A stretch of DNA of 16,170 nucleotides from GCA-2733415 sp964635575 (GTDB lineage: Bacteria; Bacteroidota; Bacteroidia; Flavobacteriales; Flavobacteriaceae), in NCBI GenBank assembly GCA_964635575.1, contig CAZWNY010000043.1, positions 1-16,170 on the forward strand, given 5' to 3'. The translations under genes were made by a program, and so were the position numbers. The notes beneath the pieces were generated by a model. It had not been told where the DNA came from and did not search any database. It was given only the letters and a program-made list of their open reading frames with translations. Numbering within the stretch: position 1 is the stretch's first letter; each line of letters begins with the position of its first letter. Shown here piece after piece: positions 7,508 to 13,133 of the stretch.

Positions 7508-7596
7508 GTACTGAAGGCGGGACTTGAACCCGCACGCTCCAAGGAGCATTGGATTTTAAGTCCAACGTGTCTACCAATTCCACCACTTCAGCATTT
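7505..7596. repeat. Direct repeat, copy 2 (tRNA-Leu plus flanks)
   Basis: Identical over 92 bases to 7285-7376. The hairpin sequences that follow each copy are unrelated, so the duplication did not include them. Confidence 0.9.
7509..7592 (-). tRNA. tRNA-Leu(UAA), first copy in the transcript
   Basis: Identical base for base to the tRNA at 7289-7372: same anticodon TAA, long variable arm, and no encoded CCA. It lies 62 bases downstream of tRNA-Gly on the same strand, with only a small inverted repeat (CCAAC/GTTGG, 7614-7627) between them. Confidence 0.97.
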
Positions 7597-7654
7597 ACCT
7601 ATATATTTATAATCCAACAGTTGTTGGTAAAATATAGCGTAAAGTTATTTTCAG

Positions 7655-7727
7655 AGCGAAAAACGAGGCTCGAACTCGCGACCTCCACCTTGGCAAGGTG
7701 GCGCTCTACCAGCTGAGCTATTTTCGC
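7655..7727 (-). tRNA. tRNA-Gly(GCC)
   Basis: The minus strand gives a 73-base tRNA: acceptor GCGAAAA/TTTTCGC, D-arm GCTCAGCTGGTAGAGC, anticodon stem CCACC/GGTGG around TTGCCAA (anticodon GCC), T-arm GCGAG-TTCGAGC-CTCGT and discriminator U, as is usual for bacterial Gly tRNAs. CCA is not encoded. First gene of the tRNA unit. Confidence 0.97.
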
Positions 7728-7768
7728 ATTATGTTTATGAACATTGTAACACTTTAGTGTTTCGGGTG

Positions 7769-7798
7769 CAAATATAACATCTTTTTTAATATCGCAAA
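7769..7798 (-). promoter_or_regulatory. Promoter of the tRNA Gly-Leu-Leu unit
   Basis: On the minus strand TTTG (7798-7795), an 18-base spacer and a perfect TATATTTG box (7776-7769) followed by CA. This is the only promoter in the window with both elements in full, as expected for a stable-RNA unit. A 5-base stem AACAC/GTGTT (7748-7761) lies in the short leader. Confidence 0.75.
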
Positions 7799-7851
7799 GT
7801 ATTTTTTTTAAAAAATAAATGCTTTTTTTTAGGAGTTTAAATGCTAAATAT

Positions 7852-7889
7852 AAAAAAGGAGAACTATTTAACAATAGCCCTCCTTTTTT
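7852..7889 (-). terminator. Terminator after the prolyl isomerase gene
   Basis: Arms AAAAAAGGAG (7852-7861) and CTCCTTTTTT (7880-7889) are perfectly complementary, and an inner CTATT/AATAG pair extends the fold. On the minus strand it ends in T6, 16 bases past the stop. Being symmetrical, it may also stop transcription from the other side. Confidence 0.85.
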
Positions 7890-7905
7890 ACCATAAGTAC
7901 AAAAT

Positions 7906-8838
7906 CTATTTAACCGCCATTAACTCTACATCAAAAATTAAAGTTGCATCTGGCGGTATTACTCCTCCAGCTCCATTTGCTCCGTAACCTAAATGAGATG
8001 GTATTACAAAACGTGCTTTATCGCCTTCTTTTAATAAACTAATAACATCATCCCATCCAGAAATCACTTGCCCTGTTCCTAAGGCAAAATCGATAGGACT
8101 GTTTCTTTTATATGATGAGTCAAAAACAGTTCCGTCTGCTAATTGACCTTTATAATGTACCGAAACTGTTTTTCCTTTTTCTGCTTTTGCACCGTTTCCT
8201 TTTTGAATAATTTTATAATGTAATCCTGTATCCGTTTTTTCAAAACCTTTTGCTAATTCTGCCAATGCTTTTTCAGTTGTTTTTTTTTCTTCGGCTACTC
8301 TTTTTTCACGAGATCCCTCAAAATTTCGGAACTCTGAAATGGCATTAAATGCTTCTGCATCTGTACCGACTCTAATTATTTCTAAACAATCTATTTTATC
8401 GCCTTGAGAAATAGTATCTACTATGTTTTGTCCGTCTACAACTTTTCCGAAAACAGTATGTTTTCCATCTAACCAATCTGTTGCTATATGTGTTATGTAA
8501 AACTGACTTCCGTTAGTTCCTGGTCCTGAGTTTGCCATTGCCAATATTCCTGGTTCTGAATGTTTTAAATCTGGATGAAATTCGTCATCAAATTTATAGC
8601 CTGGGCTACCTGTTCCTGTTCCTAATGGGCAACCGCCTTGAACCATGAAGTTATCTATAACTCTATGAAACTTTAAACCATCGTAGTATGGTGTTCCTTG
8701 AGGCTTTACATCGTTTTCTACGTTTCCTTCTGCTAAAGCTATAAAATTACCAACTGTTCCTGGAGTTTTTTGAAATTCTAAATTTACTAAAATTTCACCT
8801 TTTGTAGTATGAAATTTTGCGTATAAACCGTTTTGCAT
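7906..8838 (-). CDS. Two-domain peptidyl-prolyl isomerase: cyclophilin plus FKBP
   Basis: Catalyses cis-trans isomerisation of X-Pro bonds with two unrelated active-site folds in one 310-residue chain. Residues 1-158 are a bacterial cyclophilin: FHRVIDNFMVQGG with R59 and Q67, NGSQFYIT with Q112 and F113, W122 and H127 in WLDGKHTVFG. Residues 163-200 form a charged, probably helical linker. Residues 205-310 are an FKBP domain with VHYKG (Y229), FDSS (D240), QVISGW (V258, I259, W262), GYG (Y285) and IFDVEL (F302), all canonical pocket residues. There is no signal peptide, so it should act in the cytoplasm. Cyclophilin-FKBP fusions ('dual-family immunophilins') have been described from Flavobacterium, so the arrangement is known in this group. 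It has its own promoter box and terminator. Its upstream end lies 86 bases from the assembly gap. Confidence 0.93.
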   Translation of the reverse strand: MQNGLYAKFHTTKGEILVNLEFQKTPGTVGNFIALAEGNVENDVKPQGTPYYDGLKFHRVIDNFMVQGGCPLGTGTGSPGYKFDDEFHPDLKHSEPGILAMANSGPGTNGSQFYITHIATDWLDGKHTVFGKVVDGQNIVDTISQGDKIDCLEIIRVGTDAEAFNAISEFRNFEGSREKRVAEEKKTTEKALAELAKGFEKTDTGLHYKIIQKGNGAKAEKGKTVSVHYKGQLADGTVFDSSYKRNSPIDFALGTGQVISGWDDVISLLKEGDKARFVIPSHLGYGANGAGGVIPPDATLIFDVELMAVK

Positions 8839-8863
8839 AATTGCTGTTTTTTTATTTGAAGTG

Positions 8864-8871
8864 CAAAATTA
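8864..8871 (-). promoter_or_regulatory. Bacteroidota -7 promoter box for the prolyl isomerase gene
   Basis: The minus strand reads TAATTTTG followed by CA, a perfect TAnnTTTG box 25 bases ahead of the ATG. No -33 TTG is apparent upstream. Confidence 0.6.
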
Positions 8872-8924
8872 CATCTTTTATACGATTATTTCGGCTAAAA
8901 TATAATCGATTATTCTTTTTTATT

Positions 8925-9024
8925 NNNNNNNNNNNNNNNNNNNNNNNNNNNNNNNNNNNNNNNNNNNNNNNNNNNNNNNNNNNNNNNNNNNNNNNNNNNN
9001 NNNNNNNNNNNNNNNNNNNNNNNN
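8925..9024. other. Assembly gap of exactly 100 N, flanked by an identical 12-mer
   Basis: The run is exactly 100 N, a common placeholder for a gap of unknown size. The last 12 bases before it (8913-8924) and the first 12 after it (9025-9036) are both TTCTTTTTTATT. This suggests that the two contigs overlap and the true gap may be zero or very short. From 9025 to 9147 the sequence is T-rich with repeated CTATTTTTT and TACTAACT units and no gene. Confidence 0.95.
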
Positions 9025-9147
9025 TTCTTTTTTATTAATACAAATAAAACTTTAATCTCTGCTTCTATTTTTTGTATTTTCTATTTTTTACTAACTATTT
9101 TTTTTACTTTTACTAACTTATTCTTTTATACTATCGCAAATAATTTC

Positions 9148-9155
9148 TATTTTTG
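9148..9155 (+). promoter_or_regulatory. Bacteroidota -7 promoter box for GAPDH
   Basis: TATTTTTG followed by CAG, a perfect TAnnTTTG box, 24 bases ahead of the GAPDH ATG. The upstream T-rich stretch hides any -33 element. Confidence 0.6.
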
Positions 9156-9179
9156 CAGCACTAACAAAACAAATAAATA

Positions 9180-10628
9180 ATGAATACAATTAATCCTTAC
9201 GAAAAAGAATTATCATTTCAAACTGATAGAAGAAGAGCTTCTGTTGATTTTATTAAAATAATTAGCGATTTATGGTACGAAAGATCTATTGAACTCGTTT
9301 TGTTTAGAAATCAATTAATTGACAAAAATGTAAGCGATATTTTAAATCTTCATGAATATGCAGGAGAATTTGTACAAAAACCAATTTCTATATTTGATTC
9401 TGTCGAAATTGCTAAAGCAATACAAGGTCTTGATTTGCCTCCATCTAAATTAGATATCGGTAAATTAACGTATGAATATCATTTAGAAGACGATAAATAT
9501 AATGATACTATTTCTTTTGTTTCTGATAAATTAAAAGAAGCAAGAGTTACTGAAAAAATTCAACCCAAAGATGTTGTTTTGTATGGTTTTGGAAGAATTG
9601 GACGTTTGTTAGCTCGTGAATTAATGAGTAAAACAGGTAAAGGACAACAAATGCGGTTGCGTGCTATTGTAACTCGAGGGGAAATTACCACTACCGTTTT
9701 AGAAAAAAGAGCTTCTCTTTTAAGACAAGATTCGGTACATGGTGATTTTGCAGGTACGGTTGCTATAGATTATGATAATAGTGCGTTAATTATTAATGGC
9801 ACAACTGTTTGCATGATTACTGCTAAAAATCCTGAAGATATTGATTATACAGAATATGGAATACAAAATGCCTTAATTATTGATAACACTGGTGCTTTTA
9901 GGGACAAAGAAGCATTAAGCAGGCATTTAGTTGCTAAAGGAGCTGATAAAGTTTTATTAACTGCTCCTGGTAAAGGAATACCAAATATTGTACATGGCGT
10001 AAATCATTTAAAAAACAACCCAGATACTGTAAATATATTTTCGGCGGCATCGTGTACAACAAATGCTATTGCACCTATATTAAAAGCAATAAATGATTCT
10101 TTTGGAGTAAAACATGGTCATTTAGAAACGATACACGCATATACTAACGATCAAAATTTAGTAGATAATATGCACGGAAAATACCGAAGAGGTAGAGCCG
10201 CTGCTTTAAACATGGTTATTACCGAAACTGGAGCAGGAAAAGCAGTTGCAAAAGCATTACCGTCACTTGAAGGAAAATTAACATCAAATGCAATTAGAGT
10301 TCCTGTACCTAATGGATCTTTAGCTATTTTAAACTTAGAAATTGAGAATGAAACATCATTAGAAGGTTTAAATGCTGCTATTAAAAAATATGCGCTTGAA
10401 GGTGATTTGGTAGAACAAATAAAGTACTCATTAGATAATGAGTTGGTATCTTCAGATATTATTGGTTCTTCAGCACCTTCTATATATGACAGTAAGGCAT
10501 CTATTGTTAGAAAAGACGGGAAAAATATTGTCTTATATATATGGTATGATAATGAATATGGTTATTCGCACCAAGTTATTCGTTTAGCTAAATATATTGC
10601 TAAAGTAAGACGTTTTGTATATTATTAA
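9180..10628 (+). CDS. Glyceraldehyde-3-phosphate dehydrogenase, long form
   Basis: Oxidises glyceraldehyde 3-phosphate to 1,3-bisphosphoglycerate with NAD(P) in glycolysis, or runs the reverse in gluconeogenesis; cytoplasmic. At 482 residues it exceeds the usual 330-340 by about 130, all in an N-terminal extension that resembles nothing I recognise. The Rossmann fold begins at VVLYGFGRIGRLLARE (G136, G138, G141). The catalytic motif SAASCTTN places the nucleophile at C292, and HAYTNDQ supplies the partner histidine. The end, WYDNEYGYSHQVIRL, is the family's conserved C-terminus. A stretch after the first strand (TRGEITTTVLEKRASLLRQDS) replaces the usual cofactor-specificity region, so NAD versus NADP preference cannot be read off. 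Flavobacteria commonly carry this long version beside a standard gapA; I infer a paralogue elsewhere. Its own promoter box lies 24 bases upstream. Confidence 0.93.
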   Translation: MNTINPYEKELSFQTDRRRASVDFIKIISDLWYERSIELVLFRNQLIDKNVSDILNLHEYAGEFVQKPISIFDSVEIAKAIQGLDLPPSKLDIGKLTYEYHLEDDKYNDTISFVSDKLKEARVTEKIQPKDVVLYGFGRIGRLLARELMSKTGKGQQMRLRAIVTRGEITTTVLEKRASLLRQDSVHGDFAGTVAIDYDNSALIINGTTVCMITAKNPEDIDYTEYGIQNALIIDNTGAFRDKEALSRHLVAKGADKVLLTAPGKGIPNIVHGVNHLKNNPDTVNIFSAASCTTNAIAPILKAINDSFGVKHGHLETIHAYTNDQNLVDNMHGKYRRGRAAALNMVITETGAGKAVAKALPSLEGKLTSNAIRVPVPNGSLAILNLEIENETSLEGLNAAIKKYALEGDLVEQIKYSLDNELVSSDIIGSSAPSIYDSKASIVRKDGKNIVLYIWYDNEYGYSHQVIRLAKYIAKVRRFVYY

Positions 10629-10675
10629 ACCGTAATAACATATCATCTTTAAATATAAATTAATTATAAACTCTT

Positions 10676-10683
10676 TATTTTCG
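10676..10683 (+). promoter_or_regulatory. Possible -7 box ahead of the coiled-coil protein and trmD
   Basis: TATTTTCG differs from TAnnTTTG at one position and lies 11 bases ahead of the ATG at 10695. No -33 TTG is seen. It would separate the two-gene unit from GAPDH, which lacks a visible terminator. Confidence 0.3.
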
Positions 10684-10694
10684 ACAACTAAATC

Positions 10695-11288
10695 ATGAAA
10701 AGACAAATTATATATTTTAGCATATTCATACTAAGCATTAGTATTTGCTATGCTCAAAAAAACAAAAAAACAATTCATTTTAACAAACATTCAATAGAAA
10801 ACTCTTTTGACAACGTGTATAATTACTCTAATAATTATCAAGAATTTAAAGTTGTTAAAAAACAATGGTTACAGTTGTTAAAAAATAAAGTAGTCGATTC
10901 TTTAAATACTCAAAAAATTGCTACACAAAATTTACAAACAACTATAACGTCTCAAAACCAACAAATAAGTAGTTTAAAAACCAATATAACTAATTTAAAC
11001 AATACCGTAAATACAATAAATACCGATAAGGATACTATTTCGTTTTTAGGAGCTACCATAAGTAAAAATCAAATAAAAATTTTGTTATGGTTTATTACGT
11101 CCATATTAAGTGCTTTACTTGGTTTTTTTGCTTTTAAATTTAAAGAGAGTAATGTAATTACTAAACAAGCAAAATTATCACTTAAGGAATTGGAAGAAGA
11201 GTACGAGGCACACCGTAAAACTGCTTTAGAACGCGAACAAAAAGTAAGGCGAAAATTGCAAGACGAAATTAATAAAAATGGAGCTTAG
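10695..11288 (+). CDS. Secreted or membrane coiled-coil protein of unknown function, upstream of trmD
   Basis: I do not recognise a characterised family. The 197 residues show a signal peptide (MKRQIIYFSIFILSISICYA, cleavage before Q21), a polar region with the short motif QEFKVVKKQWLQLLKNKV, a Gln/Asn/Thr-rich heptad-like stretch at about 70-112, one transmembrane helix at about 127-147 (LLWFITSILSALLGFFAFKF), and a highly charged helical tail (KELEEEYEAHRKTALEREQKVRRKLQDEI). The likely topology is a periplasmic coiled coil, one membrane anchor and a cytoplasmic charged helix. The stop is 5 bases before the trmD ATG, so the two are co-transcribed. As I recall, proteins at this place in flavobacterial genomes are sometimes labelled 'tRNA (guanine-N1)-methyltransferase', which looks like transferred annotation from trmD; nothing in the sequence supports that activity. 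Confidence 0.8.
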   Translation: MKRQIIYFSIFILSISICYAQKNKKTIHFNKHSIENSFDNVYNYSNNYQEFKVVKKQWLQLLKNKVVDSLNTQKIATQNLQTTITSQNQQISSLKTNITNLNNTVNTINTDKDTISFLGATISKNQIKILLWFITSILSALLGFFAFKFKESNVITKQAKLSLKELEEEYEAHRKTALEREQKVRRKLQDEINKNGA

Positions 11289-11293
11289 TTAAG

Positions 11294-11967
11294 ATGAGAA
11301 TCGATATTATTACTATTTTACCTGAATTAATGCAAAGTCCGTTTGATGCTTCAATTTTAAAACGAGCACAACAAAAAGGTATTGTCGAAATTTATTTTCA
11401 TAATTTAAGAGATTATAGTAACAATAAACAAAAAAGCATTGACGATTATCAATTTGGTGGTGGCGCAGGTATGGTGATGATGATAGAACCTATTGATTTA
11501 TGCATTTCTAAATTAAAAAAAGAACGCCAGTATGATGAGGTTATTTATATGACACCAGATGGAGAAACCTTAAATCAAAATACCGCAAACACACTATCTT
11601 TACATAAAAACATTATCATTTTATGCGGACATTATAAAGGCGTAGATCAACGTGTGCGAGATTTATTTATTACCAAAGAAATATCGATAGGAGATTTTGT
11701 GCTTTCTGGAGGTGAATTAGCAGCAAACATACTTTGTGATGCTGTAATTAGATTAATACCAGGAGTTTTAAATAATGAAACTTCTGATTAACAGATTCTT
11801 TTCAAGACAATTTATTAGCGCCACCTGTATATACGCGTCCATCAGATTATAAAGGACATACCGTACCCAAAATATTATTATCAGGAAACTTTCCGAAAAT
11901 TGAACAATGGAGAGAAGAAAAAGCGTACCAACACACAAAAAACAGAAGACCCGATTTATTAACCTAA
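11294..11967 (+). CDS. trmD: tRNA (guanosine(37)-N1)-methyltransferase TrmD, frameshifted near 11785
   Basis: Methylates G37 next to the anticodon of tRNAs reading CNN codons, preventing +1 frameshifts; generally essential. The first frame (11294-11791) gives 165 residues with the SPOUT trefoil knot: YMTPDG at 85-90, LCGHYKGVDQRV at 110-121 and IGDFVLSGGE at 132-141, then IPGVLNNETS. It then hits TAA at 11789-11791. The frame one step back continues at once with LTDSFQDNLLAPPVYTRP and ends RRPDLLT at 11967, the normal C-terminal tRNA-binding domain. One missing base near 11785-11787 accounts for the break; restored length is 224 residues. The lost part includes the Asp equivalent to E. coli D169, the catalytic base, so the short product should be inactive. 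Because the gene is normally indispensable, a sequence error is the first suspect. There is no homopolymer at the site. Confidence 0.93.
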
Positions 11968-12026
11968 AAAAAAACATACAATGTAATTCTCTTTTTTGCG
12001 TTATTAATAATAATATAAAAATAACT

Positions 12027-12034
12027 TACATTTG
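12027..12034 (+). promoter_or_regulatory. Bacteroidota -7 promoter box for the porV2-lnb pair
   Basis: TACATTTG followed by CC is a perfect TAnnTTTG box 18 bases ahead of the ATG at 12053. It overlaps a TTG at 12032 that could be taken as an upstream start codon, so that codon would lie ahead of the expected transcription start near 12040. Confidence 0.6.
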
Positions 12035-12052
12035 CCCTACATATTTATATAC

Positions 12053-13123
12053 ATGAAAAAAATAACACTCCTTTTTATTTTATTTTTAAGCACTATTTTA
12101 ACAGCACAAACTGTTCGAAAATATTCTAACGAATTTTTAAACATCGGTGTCGATGCTGCTGCTTTTGGAGTTTCAAATGCTGTTGTAGCTACAACAAATG
12201 GTGTAAATTCTGGATATTGGAATCCTGCGGGATTATTAAGCCTTGAAAACAAACAAATGTCGATTATGAGAGCTAGTTATTTTGCAAATATTGCAAATTA
12301 TGATTACGTTGCTTTTGCAATGCCTATTGATGAGCAAAGCGCTTTAGGAATTTCGATTATTCGTTTTGGTGTAGATGATATTTTAGATACCACTACTCTT
12401 ATTGAAGCAGACGGAACTATAAATTACAATAACATTAGCTTGTTTTCGGCTACAGATTACGCCTTTACCTTATCATACGCACGTAATTTAGGTATTAAAA
12501 ATTTGCGTTTTGGAGCAAATGTAAAAATAATTAGACGAATTATTGGTGATTTTGCCAATTCATGGGGTTTTGGATTTGACGTTGGTTTACAATATGATTA
12601 TAAAAAATGGAACTTCGGTTTAATGGCTAGAGATGTTACTACTACGTTTAATACTTGGAGCATTAATAAAGATAGGTTTAATGACGTAAAAAATGCAATT
12701 CCAGGGCAAAACCAAGAATTACCTGAAGAAACTGAAATTACCATTCCAAAACTACTGTTAGGTATAGCTCGAAATTTTTCAATGAAAAACAAATTAAATT
12801 TACAAACAGAAATAGATTTAAACATTCGGTTTGCAGAAACTAACGATTTAATTTCATCATCATTTGCAAGTATTAATCCTGCTTTAGGTTTGCAATTAGA
12901 TTATAATAAATTAATATTTTTAAGAGCTGGAGTTGGTAATTTTCAAGACGTAACTCAACTAGAAGGTGGTGAAAAACTAGGTGTGCAACCCAATATGGGA
13001 ATCGGTTTTCATTACAAAGGCATTTATGTAGATTATGCATTAACTAACTTAGCTAAAACCAATGAATCGCTATATTCTAATGTATTTTCATTAAGATTAG
13101 ATTGGAGTGTTTTTGGAAAATAA
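12053..13123 (+). CDS. PorV/PorQ-family outer-membrane protein (PorV2-like)
   Basis: Predicted outer-membrane beta-barrel of the FadL-like PorV/PorQ family. PorV itself shuttles type IX secretion cargo to the attachment complex; this paralogue is usually labelled a putative type IX sorting protein (PorV2), and its exact role is not established. The 356-residue protein starts with the signal peptide MKKITLLFILFLSTILTA, cleavage before Q19. The mature N-terminus has NEFLNIGVDAAAFGVSNAVVA and GYWNPAGL, the family's hallmark, followed by regularly alternating strands (for example LGISIIRFGVDD, WNFGLMARDV, IYVDYALTNL) and the final strand VFSLRLDWSVFGK ending near an aromatic. I chose the ATG at 12053 over an in-frame TTG at 12032, which lies inside the promoter box and would precede the signal peptide with seven extra residues. 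The Lnb-like gene follows 10 bases after the stop. Confidence 0.85.
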   Translation: MKKITLLFILFLSTILTAQTVRKYSNEFLNIGVDAAAFGVSNAVVATTNGVNSGYWNPAGLLSLENKQMSIMRASYFANIANYDYVAFAMPIDEQSALGISIIRFGVDDILDTTTLIEADGTINYNNISLFSATDYAFTLSYARNLGIKNLRFGANVKIIRRIIGDFANSWGFGFDVGLQYDYKKWNFGLMARDVTTTFNTWSINKDRFNDVKNAIPGQNQELPEETEITIPKLLLGIARNFSMKNKLNLQTEIDLNIRFAETNDLISSSFASINPALGLQLDYNKLIFLRAGVGNFQDVTQLEGGEKLGVQPNMGIGFHYKGIYVDYALTNLAKTNESLYSNVFSLRLDWSVFGK

Positions 13124-13133
13124 ACTTTTAATT

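Noticed and set aside
7389..7586. Minus-strand open frame beginning MVELVDTLDLKSN
   Set aside because: It is the translation of the tRNA-Leu gene at 7509-7592, a well-known artefact of tRNA loci.
7289..7592. tRNA-Leu tandem as attachment sites of an integrated element
   Set aside because: The repeat covers complete genes plus a few bases, only 128 bases separate the copies, and no integrase or cargo lies between them. Simple duplication fits better.
7599..7874. Minus-strand open frame containing IAQLVERHLAKVEVASSSLVF
   Set aside because: It is a translation through the tRNA-Gly gene and its promoter, a common false protein.
8841..9038. Plus-strand open frame crossing the N run
   Set aside because: Most of it is unknown bases; the rest overlaps the isomerase promoter region and has no coding character.
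11768..11977. Antisense open frame over the end of trmD
   Set aside because: It is a shadow of the trmD C-terminal domain, which is clearly recognisable on the plus strand.
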